DNA from: Pseudomonas sp. PDM18
GTDB taxonomy: Bacteria; Pseudomonadota; Gammaproteobacteria; Pseudomonadales; Pseudomonadaceae
Direction: 5' to 3'
Assembly: GCF_014852585.1 (NCBI RefSeq)
Contig: NZ_JACVBX010000001.1
Coordinates: 682,001-746,000, forward strand
DNA length: 64,000 bases
Below, piece by piece: positions 1 through 9,053 of this stretch; the first letter of the stretch is position 1; each line of letters opens with the position of its first letter. The translations under genes and the position numbers were made by a program. Under the pieces are notes generated by a model. It saw only the letters and a program-made list of their open reading frames with translations, searched no databases and had not been told where the DNA came from.

Positions 1-149
1 GGCTTGTTCTTGCCCTTCTTGCGTGGCTTGCCCAGTGGCAGCGCCTGCTCGAAGGCCTTGCGCACGTCCTGCAGACGCTTTTCGTGCACGTCGTGGATGC
101 GCTTGTCGCGCTCGGCGGTGAAGTCGATCAGCTTGTCGTCGTTGCTCAT
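1..149 (-). CDS. small basic protein, 3' end beyond the window
   Basis: The visible part begins with MSNDDKLIDFTAERDKRIHD and covers 49 codons, running off the left edge of the window. It is rich in charged residues, predicted mostly helical, and ends in a lysine-rich stretch (GKPRKKGKNK). I do not recognise a family and assign no function. The ATG overlaps the TGA of the AlkB-like gene by four bases (ATGA at 149-146), so the two genes are very likely translationally coupled and cotranscribed. The full length cannot be judged because the gene is cut by the window edge. Confidence 0.7.
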   Translation of the reverse strand, partial: MSNDDKLIDFTAERDKRIHDVHEKRLQDVRKAFEQALPLGKPRKKGKNK

Positions 150-745
150 GGCAGGGCGTGCACCAGGCGGAAAGTCAGATTCAGGCGCGGAGCAACCGGA
201 CGGCGCGTCTTGGCAACCTGATGTTGCCAATAATGCTGTGTCGCGCCAGACATGACCAGCAGCGATCCGCCGGCCAGCTCGATGGAGTGTTCGATTGTAT
301 TTCGTCCCTTGCGCCGCAGATCGAAGCGCCGCGTGCCGCCAAGGTTCAGCGAGGCCACCACCGGGTTGCGTCCGAGCTCCGGCTCGTCGTCGCTGTGCCA
401 GCCCATCGAGTCCTGGCCGTCGCGGTAATAGTTGAGCAGCACGCCGTTGAAGCGCTGGCCGGCGGTCTGCTCCACCGCCGAGCGGATTTCCGCCAGCAGC
501 GGCGTCCAGGGCAGCGGCGCGTGGGTCTGGCCGGAGTAGGTATAGAAAGCCTCGGGATCGCCGTACCAGTTGACCAGGCGCGGCACCGGGTAATCGCGCC
601 CGTGCAGGTGCACGACGGTCTGCTCCCAGGGCGTCTGTTCGAGCAATTGCTCAAACCACTGGGCCGCGCGTACCTGCGTGCACCAGTCGGGAATCAGGCG
701 CAGCTCGGCATCGGATAGAAGGATCGGGGCGTCGTCGAACAGCAT
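146..745 (-). CDS. AlkB-like 2-oxoglutarate/Fe(II) dioxygenase
   Basis: This 199-residue protein belongs to the AlkB superfamily of 2-oxoglutarate and Fe(II) dependent dioxygenases, which in the founding member remove alkyl groups from N1-methyladenine and N3-methylcytosine. The iron triad is visible as H117 and D119 (WHSDDE) plus H175 (WQHQ), and the 2-oxoglutarate-binding RxxxxxR is R187 to R193 (RLNLTFR). The length fits the short bacterial AlkB2-like group rather than E. coli AlkB. It overlaps a small downstream gene by four bases. The substrate could be DNA, RNA or a free base; sequence alone does not decide. Order matches PA3306 in PAO1 (from memory). Confidence 0.88.
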   Translation of the reverse strand: MLFDDAPILLSDAELRLIPDWCTQVRAAQWFEQLLEQTPWEQTVVHLHGRDYPVPRLVNWYGDPEAFYTYSGQTHAPLPWTPLLAEIRSAVEQTAGQRFNGVLLNYYRDGQDSMGWHSDDEPELGRNPVVASLNLGGTRRFDLRRKGRNTIEHSIELAGGSLLVMSGATQHYWQHQVAKTRRPVAPRLNLTFRLVHALP

Positions 746-793
746 GGAAAGCTCGGTTACTCAGCGATGGGGCCAGTCTACTCCCCCGCCTGG

Positions 794-1099
794 TCAGACC
801 TCGACATCGATCCACAGCCCCTTGCGCTGGGCGGCCTGTACGTCTTCGCCCAGTTCCTCGACTTCCTCCAGTTCTTCCAGCGCCTCGCCCTCGGGGGTGC
901 CGTCGGCGAGCTGGCGACGTTTGCGCCGGCGCTGGTATTCCTCGCGCAGCGCCTGTTCGTCAGGGCGACGCTCCAGCTCCACGCCGGCATTGCCCGCGCT
1001 GGGCGCAGGCGGAGTCACCGGGGCGACATCCGGTCGCGGCTTGGGCACGTCCTGCTGGGCAGTGACGGGTGCCAGACTATGGGGAATGGGCGGCAGCAT
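794..1099 (-). CDS. conserved hypothetical protein, charged and proline-rich
   Basis: A protein of about 101 residues starting MLPPIPHSLAPV. I chose this ATG because AGGA lies ten bases upstream; an in-frame ATG fifteen codons earlier has no good ribosome site. The N-terminal third is proline-rich and probably disordered, the middle holds a basic patch (REEYQRRRKRRQ) and the C-terminal half is acidic with repeated E and L, ending KGLWIDVEV. No catalytic motif or membrane segment is seen. It lies between the AlkB-like gene and the divergently transcribed rapA, in the position of PA3307. Function unknown. Confidence 0.65.
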   Translation of the reverse strand: MLPPIPHSLAPVTAQQDVPKPRPDVAPVTPPAPSAGNAGVELERRPDEQALREEYQRRRKRRQLADGTPEGEALEELEEVEELGEDVQAAQRKGLWIDVEV

Positions 1100-1332
1100 C
1101 GAGTGTTCCTGGGGGCGAGCCCCTGTGGGGAAGTGCGCTGACAAGTCCTCTGGTCAGGCTATCGGCCAGAGTGCTACAGACTTGAGTGTGCCTCGCTACA
1201 CTTTCCACGATTCGCGATGAGTGCGCGCCTCCAACTGGCCCTGCCAATGATTCGGACGACCGGAGGCGCCGACGGCCATCGCTGAACGCTGCGCGTTCCG
1301 GTACCATAGCCGGCTTTTTTTGGGAGGTGTCC

Positions 1333-4179
1333 ATGGCGCAGTATCAACCCGGTCAACGCTGGATCAGCGACAGTGAAGCGGAACTCGGCCTGGGGACCAT
1401 CCTGGCACTGGACGGCCGCATGCTCACGGTGCTCTATCCCGCCACCGGTGATACCCGCCAGTACGCCGAGCGCAATGCACCGCTGACCCGTGTGCGCTTC
1501 GCCCCAGGCGATCAAATCACCCATTTCGAAGGCTGGAAGATGACCGTCCGCGAAGTGGACGAGATCGACGGCCTGCTGATCTACCACGGCCTCACCGCGC
1601 AGAACGAGCAGCACACCGTCCCGGAAACCCAGCTGTCGAACTTCATCCAGTTCCGCCTGGCCAGCGACCGCCTGTTCGCCGGGCAGATCGACCCGATGTC
1701 CTGGTTCGGCCTGCGCTACCACACCCTGGAACACCGCACCCGCCTGCTGCAGTCCTCGCTCTGGGGCCTGGGCGGCGCCCGCGCGCAACCCATCGCGCAC
1801 CAGTTGCACATCGCCCGCGAAGTCGCCGACCGCATGGCGCCGCGCGTCCTGCTGGCCGACGAAGTGGGCCTGGGCAAGACCATCGAAGCCGGCCTGGTGA
1901 TCCACCGCCAGCTGCTCTCCGGCCGCGCCAGCCGCGTGCTGATCCTGGTGCCGGAGAACCTGCAGCACCAGTGGCTGGTGGAAATGCGCCGGCGCTTCAA
2001 CCTGGAAGTCGCCCTGTTCGACCGCGAGCGTTTCGTCGAGAGCGATGCCAGCAACCCCTTCGAAGACACCCAGTTGGCCCTGGTGGCGCTGGAGTGGCTG
2101 CGCGAGGACGAGAAGGCCCAGGACGCGCTGTTCGCCGCCGAGTGGGACATGCTGGTGGTCGACGAAGCCCACCACCTCGTATGGCATCCGGAACAGGCCA
2201 GCCCCGAATACCAGCTGGTCGAGCAACTCGCCCAGGTCATCCCCGGCGTGCTGCTGCTCACCGCGACCCCGGAACAGCTCGGCCTGGACAGCCACTTCGC
2301 CCGCCTGCGCCTGCTCGACCCGGACCGCTTCCACGACCTGGAAGCCTTCCGCACCGAAAGCACCCAGTACCGCCCGGTAGCCGAAGCGGTGCAAGAGCTG
2401 GTGGACCAGGGCAGCCTCTCCCCCGCCGCCCGCCAGGCTATCCACGGCTTCCTCGGCAGCGAGGGCGACGACCTGCTGGCCAGCGTCGAGGCCGGCAATG
2501 AAGACGCCCGCGCCCGCCTGATACGCGAGCTGCTCGACCGCCATGGCACCGGCCGTGTGCTGTTCCGTAACACCCGTGCCGCCGTGCAGGGCTTCCCGGA
2601 GCGCCAGCTGCATCCCTATGTGCTGGCCAACCCGATCGAGTACATGGAGCTGCCGCTGGGCGAGCACCCGGACCTCTACCCGGAGGTCAGCTTCCAGGCG
2701 CAGTCCGACGATAGCGACGAGAACAACCGTTGGTGGCGCTTCGACCCGCGCGTCGAGTGGCTGATCGACACCCTGAAGATGCTCAAGCAGTACAAGGTGC
2801 TGGTGATCTGCGCCCACGCCGAGACCGCCATGGACCTGGGCGACGCCCTGCGCCTGAAGTCCGGCGTCCCGGCCACCGTGTTCCACGAGGGCATGAGCAT
2901 CCTTGAGCGCGACCGCGCCGCCGCCTACTTCGCCGATGAAGAATTCGGCGCCCAGGTGCTGATCTGCTCGGAAATCGGCAGCGAAGGCCGCAACTTCCAG
3001 TTCGCCCACCACCTGGTGCTGTTCGACCTGCCGGCCCACCCGGACCAGTTGGAACAGCGCATCGGCCGTCTCGACCGGATCGGCCAGAAGCACACCATCC
3101 AGATCCACGTGCCGCACCTGGAAAACAGCCCGCAGGAACGCCTGTTCCAGTGGTACCACCAGGCGCTGAACGCCTTCCTCAACACCTGCCCCACCGGCAA
3201 CGCCCTGCAGCACCGCTTCGGCCCGCGCCTGGTGGAGCTGCTCGATGGCGGTGACGACGACGCCTTCGAGGCCCTGCTGGCCGAAGGTACCGCTGCCCGC
3301 GAAGCGCTGGAAGCGGAGATGCACAACGGCCGCGACCGCCTGCTGGAGCTGAACTCCGGCGGTGCCGGTGAAGGCGAGGCGCTGGTGGAAGAGATCGAGG
3401 AACAGGACGACCAGTTCGCTCTGCCGATCTACATGGAGCGTCTGTTCGACACCTACGGTATCGACAGCGAGGACCATTCCGAGAACGCGCTGATCCTGCG
3501 CCCGAGCGAGAAGATGCTCGACGCCAGCTTCCCGCTGGGCGACGACGAAGGCGTGACCGTCACTTACGACCGCGCCCAGGCCCTGGCCCGTGAAGACATG
3601 CAGTTCCTCACCTGGGAGCACCCCATGGTGCAGGGCGGCATGGACCTGGTGCTGTCCGGCTCTCTGGGCAACACCTCGGTGGCGCTGATCAAGAACAAGG
3701 CGCTCAAGCCCGGCACCGTGCTGCTGGAGCTGCTGTTCGTCAGCGAAGCCGTCGCGCCGCGCAAGCTGCAGCTGGGCCGCTTCCTGCCGCCGGTGGCGCT
3801 GCGCTGCCTGATGGACGCCAACGGCAACGACCTGTCCTCGCGTGTGTCCTTCGAGACCCTGAACGACCAGCTGGAAAGCGTACCGCGCGCCAGCGCCAAC
3901 AAGTTCGTGCAGGCGCAGCGTGATGTACTGGCCAAGCAGTTCGCCCAGGCCGAGATCAAGATCACCCCGCGTCATGCCGAGCGCGTCGAAGCCGCCCGCC
4001 AGCAGCTGACCGCGACCCTGGACGAGGAACTGGCGCGCCTGACCGCGCTCAAGGCCGTCAACCCCAGCGTGCGCGACAGCGAGCTGGACGCCCTGCGCAA
4101 GCAGCGCGACGACAGCCTGGCGCTGCTGGACAAGGCCTCCCTGCGCCTGGAAGCGATCCGCGTACTGGTCGCTGGCTGA
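1333..4179 (+). CDS. rapA: RNA polymerase-associated ATPase RapA (HepA)
   Basis: RapA is a SWI2/SNF2-family ATPase that binds core RNA polymerase and helps recycle it after termination. The 948-residue product is close to the 968 of E. coli RapA. The N-terminal Tudor-like region (residues 1-110) contains the typical opening [18 protein letters not shown]. Walker A is GLGKT at about residue 179, the DEAHH box at 277-281, and the second helicase lobe carries [12 protein letters not shown] and LDRIGQ. The ATG follows GGGAGGT at 1322-1328 by five bases. A strong intrinsic terminator closes the gene, so it looks monocistronic. Confidence 0.96.
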   Translation: MAQYQPGQRWISDSEAELGLGTILALDGRMLTVLYPATGDTRQYAERNAPLTRVRFAPGDQITHFEGWKMTVREVDEIDGLLIYHGLTAQNEQHTVPETQLSNFIQFRLASDRLFAGQIDPMSWFGLRYHTLEHRTRLLQSSLWGLGGARAQPIAHQLHIAREVADRMAPRVLLADEVGLGKTIEAGLVIHRQLLSGRASRVLILVPENLQHQWLVEMRRRFNLEVALFDRERFVESDASNPFEDTQLALVALEWLREDEKAQDALFAAEWDMLVVDEAHHLVWHPEQASPEYQLVEQLAQVIPGVLLLTATPEQLGLDSHFARLRLLDPDRFHDLEAFRTESTQYRPVAEAVQELVDQGSLSPAARQAIHGFLGSEGDDLLASVEAGNEDARARLIRELLDRHGTGRVLFRNTRAAVQGFPERQLHPYVLANPIEYMELPLGEHPDLYPEVSFQAQSDDSDENNRWWRFDPRVEWLIDTLKMLKQYKVLVICAHAETAMDLGDALRLKSGVPATVFHEGMSILERDRAAAYFADEEFGAQVLICSEIGSEGRNFQFAHHLVLFDLPAHPDQLEQRIGRLDRIGQKHTIQIHVPHLENSPQERLFQWYHQALNAFLNTCPTGNALQHRFGPRLVELLDGGDDDAFEALLAEGTAAREALEAEMHNGRDRLLELNSGGAGEGEALVEEIEEQDDQFALPIYMERLFDTYGIDSEDHSENALILRPSEKMLDASFPLGDDEGVTVTYDRAQALAREDMQFLTWEHPMVQGGMDLVLSGSLGNTSVALIKNKALKPGTVLLELLFVSEAVAPRKLQLGRFLPPVALRCLMDANGNDLSSRVSFETLNDQLESVPRASANKFVQAQRDVLAKQFAQAEIKITPRHAERVEAARQQLTATLDEELARLTALKAVNPSVRDSELDALRKQRDDSLALLDKASLRLEAIRVLVAG

Positions 4180-4201
4180 TCCCCGCCGTCGCGTCATGAA
4201 G

Positions 4202-4235
4202 AAGCCGCCACCGGGCAACCGGTGGCGGCTTTTTT
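4202..4235 (+). terminator. intrinsic terminator of rapA
   Basis: A perfect 13-bp stem (AAGCCGCCACCGG / CCGGTGGCGGCTT) with a GCAA loop is followed by a run of six T on the plus strand. It starts 23 bases after the rapA stop codon. Confidence 0.9.
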
Positions 4236-4395
4236 CATGCCTGGCCGGCGCGCCGGCCGACTTCGAAACACCCCGTTACGCCGCTCTATTCCCGGCACGA
4301 TCGGACACACCGACTACCATTGACGCTGCGCAAGGGAATCTCCGCCCTGGAGGGATAGAGTTTTCCTACCAAGCCACTCATTGAGGGAACACATC

Positions 4396-4848
4396 ATGTA
4401 CGAGCGCATTCTGGTAGCGGTGGACGGCAGCCCGGTTTCCGACCGAGCCCTGGTTGAAGCGGCCAAGCTGGCCCAGCTGAGCGGCGGCGAGCTGCGGGTC
4501 ATCACCATCATCGACAGCCCGCTGCGCCATCTGCCCGACTACGCCGTGTACTACAACCCGGAGCCGCTGCGCGAAGCAGCGCTGAAGGCCGCCGACGACA
4601 TCCTCGCCAAGGCGAAGGACAAGATCGCCGAATTCCCGGTGAAAACCAGTTTCGAGCGGGTCTGCCAGGAACGCGCCAGCGAAGAGATCGCCGAGCGCAT
4701 CGAGATCGAGGCCGAAGGCTCCAAGGCCGACATCATCGTCATGGGCACCCACGGCCGCCGCGGTGTGCGCCGCCTGATGCTGGGCAGCGTGGCCGAAGGC
4801 CTGCTGCGCGTCAGCAACCGCCCGGTGCTGCTGGTTCGCGAGAAGTAA
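4396..4848 (+). CDS. universal stress protein, UspA family
   Basis: A 150-residue single-domain universal stress protein. It opens with MYERILVAVDGSPVS and shows the ATP-binding signature G-2x-G-9x-G(S/T) as GTHGRRGVRRLMLGSV near residues 122-137, so it is expected to bind ATP like the MJ0577 type. I chose the ATG at 4396 because GAGGGA lies seven bases upstream; a TTG five codons earlier overlaps that ribosome site. Such proteins in Pseudomonas are often induced under oxygen limitation, but no clear Anr box is visible in the 160 bases upstream. Position matches PA3309. Confidence 0.93.
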   Translation: MYERILVAVDGSPVSDRALVEAAKLAQLSGGELRVITIIDSPLRHLPDYAVYYNPEPLREAALKAADDILAKAKDKIAEFPVKTSFERVCQERASEEIAERIEIEAEGSKADIIVMGTHGRRGVRRLMLGSVAEGLLRVSNRPVLLVREK

Positions 4849-4865
4849 CAGCCCCCGGAAAGACA

Positions 4866-4899
4866 AAAGGCCCTGCGGCTTTCGTCGCAGGGCCTTTTT
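4866..4899. terminator. bidirectional terminator between usp and the phosphoethanolamine transferase gene
   Basis: A 12-bp stem (AAAGGCCCTGCG / CGCAGGGCCTTT) with an eight-base loop has A-rich and T-rich flanks on both strands. It lies between two convergent genes and can serve both. Confidence 0.85.
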
Positions 4900-4925
4900 C
4901 ATGGCCGTCGTTCAGGCAGGCTCAG

Positions 4926-6584
4926 TCATTGCGCGGCGGTCATATCGCGTTTGCAGGAGTGGAAGATGTCCAGGTCCGGCTGGTACAGGCTGGTGTGCAC
5001 ACCGTAAAGACCAAGCACCGAGTGGAACAGGTTGTCGTGGCTCAGCTCGGCGCCGTCGGCCTTCTTCTCCAGGCAACCGCGATCCACACCCATGCCGCCC
5101 AGCGCGCCGCTGCCGAACCACATCACCATGGGCACATGGGTCTGCGCTTTCGGGGCGATGGCATAGGGCGCAGCGTGCAGGTAGACGCCATTCTCGCCCA
5201 GAGATTCGCCGTGGTCGGAGACATAGACCATCGAGGTGTCGAAGCGCTCCTGGTTCTGCTTGAGCAGCTCGACCACCTTGGACAGGAAGAAGTCGGTGTA
5301 GAGGATGGTGTTGTCGTAGACGTTCACCAGCTCCTCGCTGCTGCAACTGCCCAGCTGGTTGGTGCGGCACACCGGGGTGAAGCGCTCCAGCGACTTGGGA
5401 TAGCGGTCGTAGTATTCCGGGCCGTGGCTGCCGTCGGCGTGCAGGACGATGATGGCGTTGTCCTTCAGTCCGTCGATGTACGCCTGCAGATTCTGCAGCA
5501 GAGCTTCGTCCAGGCAGTTCTTGCCGTCGCAGAACGGGCCGGGCTGATCCTTGGGAATATCGCGATTGGGCACGCGCAGGCAGGTGCCCTTGCAGTCGCT
5601 GTTGTTATCCAGCCACAGCACCGACACACCGACGCGCTGGAGGATGTCCAGCAGGCCCTGGTTGGTCTTGCCCTTCTTGTCGCTGTAGTCCTCGCGGGGG
5701 AACTTGGAGAACATGCAGGGCACCGACACCGCGGTGGAAGTGCCGCAGGAGCTGACGTTGGTGAAGTTGAGGATGTCGAGCTTCTTCAATTCCGGGTTGG
5801 TGTCGCGGGCGTAACCATTGAGGGAGAAGTGGTCCGCGCGAGCGGTTTCACCGACCACGAAGATCATCAGCGACTTGCGGCCATCGGCGCTCACCTTGCG
5901 CGGCATCACCGCGTCCTCGCCGATGGGCTGCACCACCAGGTGTTCCTTGATGCCCAGGCGCTGCTTGGTGAACTTGCTCACCGCGTAGATGTAGTTGGTC
6001 GGGTTGATGAAGTGGGTCAGTTTCTCCTCCTGGCGGAACACCGGGGCGTAGGTGGAATAGAACGCCCCCACGCAGACGGCGACCACCACCAGGCAGCCGA
6101 AGATCACCAGCACCTTGTTCAGCAGGCCGCGGAAGAACGAGCTGTAGCGCACCGGCGTCAGCCAGATGATCGTCACCGGCAGCACGCCGAGCACCAGCAG
6201 GTAGCCGACCATGCGCGCGCTGAACAGCGCGGTGGCCTCGCCAGGATTGGTCTCGATGACGTTCTGCACCATCACGGTATCGATCACGACACCGTAGGAG
6301 TTCATGAAGTACGCCGCGGACGCGGACACCAGCGCCACCAGGCTCAACGCGGGCTTGAGCAGCGGACGGAACGACACCAGGGTCAGCAGCAGGGTAAAGG
6401 CCGCCCACAGGAAGAGGCCGAAGGAGGCGAAGAACGCGACGCCCCAGAGGCCTTCCATGGGCACCAGGCTGTTCAGCGCCCGCCAGGTAGCGAAGTTGTA
6501 GAACAGCACCAGTGCCAGCGAGAACAGCAGGACCAGCCGCGCAGAGCTGACCTGGGGGAAGAGGCGGCGCTTGCCCTCGGACAT
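4926..6584 (-). CDS. EptA-family phosphoethanolamine transferase
   Basis: A 552-residue inner-membrane enzyme of the EptA/MCR type, which moves phosphoethanolamine from phosphatidylethanolamine to lipid A or another envelope sugar. Five hydrophobic segments fill residues 15-175, followed by a periplasmic sulfatase-fold domain. Zinc and catalytic residues are visible: E246 in VVGET, nucleophile T282 in CGTST, H382 and H387 in HADGSHGPEYY, and D457-H458 in SDHGES. Many cysteines suit the family's disulfides. The ATG at 6584 has AGGAG eight bases upstream; an in-frame GTG at 6593 overlaps that site. A ColR-like box lies 84 bases upstream. Lipid A is the likely acceptor, but another glycan is possible. 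Confidence 0.9.
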   Translation of the reverse strand: MSEGKRRLFPQVSSARLVLLFSLALVLFYNFATWRALNSLVPMEGLWGVAFFASFGLFLWAAFTLLLTLVSFRPLLKPALSLVALVSASAAYFMNSYGVVIDTVMVQNVIETNPGEATALFSARMVGYLLVLGVLPVTIIWLTPVRYSSFFRGLLNKVLVIFGCLVVVAVCVGAFYSTYAPVFRQEEKLTHFINPTNYIYAVSKFTKQRLGIKEHLVVQPIGEDAVMPRKVSADGRKSLMIFVVGETARADHFSLNGYARDTNPELKKLDILNFTNVSSCGTSTAVSVPCMFSKFPREDYSDKKGKTNQGLLDILQRVGVSVLWLDNNSDCKGTCLRVPNRDIPKDQPGPFCDGKNCLDEALLQNLQAYIDGLKDNAIIVLHADGSHGPEYYDRYPKSLERFTPVCRTNQLGSCSSEELVNVYDNTILYTDFFLSKVVELLKQNQERFDTSMVYVSDHGESLGENGVYLHAAPYAIAPKAQTHVPMVMWFGSGALGGMGVDRGCLEKKADGAELSHDNLFHSVLGLYGVHTSLYQPDLDIFHSCKRDMTAAQ

Positions 6585-6668
6585 CGAGCGCACTCCTTAC
6601 ATCGATAGTCGGATAGGAAATGGATGGCCGACCCTGCCGGCCGGCGGCGCAACTCTAGCGGGCAGTTA

Positions 6669-6684
6669 GTCAAAAAAGTGTCAA
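6669..6684 (-). promoter_or_regulatory. candidate ColR-binding site upstream of the phosphoethanolamine transferase gene
   Basis: On the minus strand the bases read TTGACACTTTTTTGAC. Recalled from work on P. putida, the ColR consensus is YYNASNNYTTTTTCAC; this site fits all defined positions but one. It sits 84 bases before the ATG. ColRS is known to control phosphoethanolamine transferase genes in pseudomonads, so the placement makes sense. The match is by eye and the consensus is from memory. Confidence 0.5.
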
Positions 6685-6874
6685 GTTGGCTACAAGCTTT
6701 CGTCCGGTGGTCGGATCTGTGATCGGCTGGAACCTGGTACTACCGTACGTCGCGCGCATTCCGGCATTACGCCGAAAACTCAACGAGTTCCTTGCAGCGT
6801 CATCCTGACTTCCTAGACTTGACGCAAAGTGATATCAATCTGCCTCCTCCCCCGACATCCGGAGCATCCCGCCC

Positions 6875-9037
6875 ATGGACTGGCACCAGGACGCCGTACC
6901 CGATGCTGTGCTGCTGGAGTGTTCTCACAACCCCGGACTGGTCCTCCTGGCCATCCTCATCGGCTGCGTCGCCAGCTTCGTCGCGCTGAACATCGCCGCG
7001 CGCATGGTCCGCGCGCCGCAACACGCACACCGCTGGCAATGGGTCGGTGGCATCTGCCTGGGAAGCGGCATCTGGTCGATGCACTTCGTTTCCATGCTGG
7101 CCTTCCACGCCTCGGTGCCGCTGCACTTCGCCGGAGGGCTGACGCTGCTTTCGCTGCTCATCGCCATCGCCATCTGCGTGATCGCCATGCGCCTGCTCGC
7201 CCACGCCGGGTTGAGCCCGTTGCAGTACCTGCTGGCCGCCTGTTGCATCGGCGCCAGCATCGCCGGCATGCACTACACCGGCATGGCCGCCATCGAGTCA
7301 CCGCCGATGCAGCACTACGACCCGCTGCTGGTCACGCTCTCGGTACTGATGGCCGTCCTGGTGGCTTTCGTCGCGCTGGTACTGGCGCCGGTACTCAACC
7401 GCCAGCCGGCGGGCCGCCAGTGGATCTACCAGATTCTCGCCAGCCTGCTGCTGGGCGGCGCCATTTCCAGCATGCACTTCACCGGCATGGCCGCGCTGAC
7501 CCTGACCCTGCCCAGCTGGGTAGCTCCAGTGGCGGACATGGGGCGCAACAATGCCATCCAACTCGGCCTGATGGTCGGCCTGCTGGCGCTGGCCGTGGTG
7601 ATGGCCGGGCTCTGGGCGGCCTGGATCGAGGACAGCCTGGAAAGCAAGGTGAGCGAGCTGAGCCGGGTCAACGCCCTGCTCAACCAGTTGGACAGCGCCA
7701 ACGCCTCGCTGCAGAAACTGGCGCGCTTCGACGGCCTCACCGGCTTGCATAACCGTAACGCGCTGAACGACGAGTTCGAGGCTCGCTTGCAACGCAACCG
7801 GCAGAAGGCCCAGGGGATGGCGGTCATCCTACTGGACCTGGACCACTTCAAGCGGGTCAACGACTCCCTCGGCCACGCCGCTGGCGACGAACTGCTGTGC
7901 ATCGTCTCCGAGCGCATCCGCAGCGCACTGCGCAGCACCGACCTGCTGGCGCGCTTTGGCGGCGACGAGTTCTGCATCCTCGCCGACCTGGGCGAGGACC
8001 ACGAGGCGCGCATCCTCGCCCAGCGCCTGATGCAACGCATGAAGGAGCCGATCAGCATCGCCGGGCGCAGCTTGGTGATGACCATGAGCGTCGGCATCAG
8101 CCTGTTCCCCAACGACAGCGAACAGCCCGAGGAATTGCTCAAGCATGCGGACCTCGCGCTCTACCAGTCCAAGGGCAACGGTCGCAACGCCACGCACTTC
8201 TTCAGCCCGCACCTGAAGACCAAGGCGACCCAGGAACTGCAATTGGAAGAGGAACTGCGCAAGGCGCTGTGGGACGACGAACTGGTGCTCTACTACCAAC
8301 CCATCCTGCGCATTGAGCACGGCGAGGTGGAGCAACTCGAAGCCCTGGTGCGCTGGAAACACCCGACCCACGGGCTGCTGGCGCCGGACCGATTCATCGG
8401 CCTGGCGACCGCCAACGGCCTGATCGGCGCGCTGGATGCCTGGGTAATGCGCCGCGCCTGCGAAGACCTGCGCCGCCTGCACGACTTGGGCTACAAGGAC
8501 CTGCGGGTGGCGGTGAACTGCTGCGCCAGCAACCTGGGCCGCGAGGGGCTGGTCGATGAAGTCCAGCAGACTCTCGCCGACACCGGCCTCGCCGCACGCT
8601 ACCTGGAGATGGAAGTCACCGAGAACGCCGTGATGGCCAACATCAACCAGGCCATCCCGCTGCTCAATCGCCTGCGCGACCTGGGCGTGAGCCTGTCCAT
8701 CGACGACTTCGGCACCGGCTATTCGTCGCTCTCCTACCTGCGCCAGCTGCCGCTGGATGCGCTGAAGGTGGACCGTTCCTTCATCCGCGACGTGCCGCAA
8801 TCAAGGCGTGACAGCGAGATCGCCCAGGCCATCATCGCCATGGCGCAGAAGCTGCACCTCAAGGTGATCGCCGAAGGCGTGGAGCACGCGCAGCAACTGG
8901 CGTTCCTGCGCGACAACCATTGCGAGCTGGCCCAGGGTTACCTGTTCAGCCGGCCGCTGCCCCTCTCCGCGCTGGTGGAGTTCCTCGAGGCCTACCGCGA
9001 GGACAGCGACTCGGCGCTGCTGCGCAGCCAGGCCTGA
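6875..9037 (+). CDS. nbdA: MHYT-GGDEF-EAL c-di-GMP turnover protein (NbdA orthologue)
   Basis: A 720-residue membrane protein. Seven hydrophobic segments (residues 20-250) carry the MHYT sensor repeats SMHF 69-71, MHYT 132-135 and MHFT 200-203, proposed to bind copper and sense NO or another diatomic gas. A GGDEF domain follows with an intact GGDEF at 362-366 and an RxxD inhibitory site RSTD at 353-356. The EAL domain has E489 (EALVRW), D610-D611 (DDFGTGYS), K631 and E667, so all phosphodiesterase residues are present. Gene order identifies it with PA3311 NbdA, whose GGDEF is reported as degenerate (AGDEF). Here both domains look competent. Confidence 0.93.
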   Translation: MDWHQDAVPDAVLLECSHNPGLVLLAILIGCVASFVALNIAARMVRAPQHAHRWQWVGGICLGSGIWSMHFVSMLAFHASVPLHFAGGLTLLSLLIAIAICVIAMRLLAHAGLSPLQYLLAACCIGASIAGMHYTGMAAIESPPMQHYDPLLVTLSVLMAVLVAFVALVLAPVLNRQPAGRQWIYQILASLLLGGAISSMHFTGMAALTLTLPSWVAPVADMGRNNAIQLGLMVGLLALAVVMAGLWAAWIEDSLESKVSELSRVNALLNQLDSANASLQKLARFDGLTGLHNRNALNDEFEARLQRNRQKAQGMAVILLDLDHFKRVNDSLGHAAGDELLCIVSERIRSALRSTDLLARFGGDEFCILADLGEDHEARILAQRLMQRMKEPISIAGRSLVMTMSVGISLFPNDSEQPEELLKHADLALYQSKGNGRNATHFFSPHLKTKATQELQLEEELRKALWDDELVLYYQPILRIEHGEVEQLEALVRWKHPTHGLLAPDRFIGLATANGLIGALDAWVMRRACEDLRRLHDLGYKDLRVAVNCCASNLGREGLVDEVQQTLADTGLAARYLEMEVTENAVMANINQAIPLLNRLRDLGVSLSIDDFGTGYSSLSYLRQLPLDALKVDRSFIRDVPQSRRDSEIAQAIIAMAQKLHLKVIAEGVEHAQQLAFLRDNHCELAQGYLFSRPLPLSALVEFLEAYREDSDSALLRSQA

Positions 9038-9053
9038 GGCCCGTGATCCAGGC

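Noticed and set aside
1174..4218. 1014-codon open frame on the minus strand opposite rapA
   Set aside because: Low-complexity, rich in Q, H, V and G; it is the complement of a GC-rich coding gene with clear family motifs on the plus strand. There is no ribosome site or domain.
4929..6608. 559-codon plus-strand frame opposite the phosphoethanolamine transferase
   Set aside because: Composition is that of a GC-skew shadow, and the sulfatase-fold residues are intact on the minus strand.
6820..6842. TTGAC...ATCAA upstream of the nbdA gene as an Anr/FNR box
   Set aside because: The half-sites are ten bases apart; Anr sites need four (TTGAT-N4-ATCAA).
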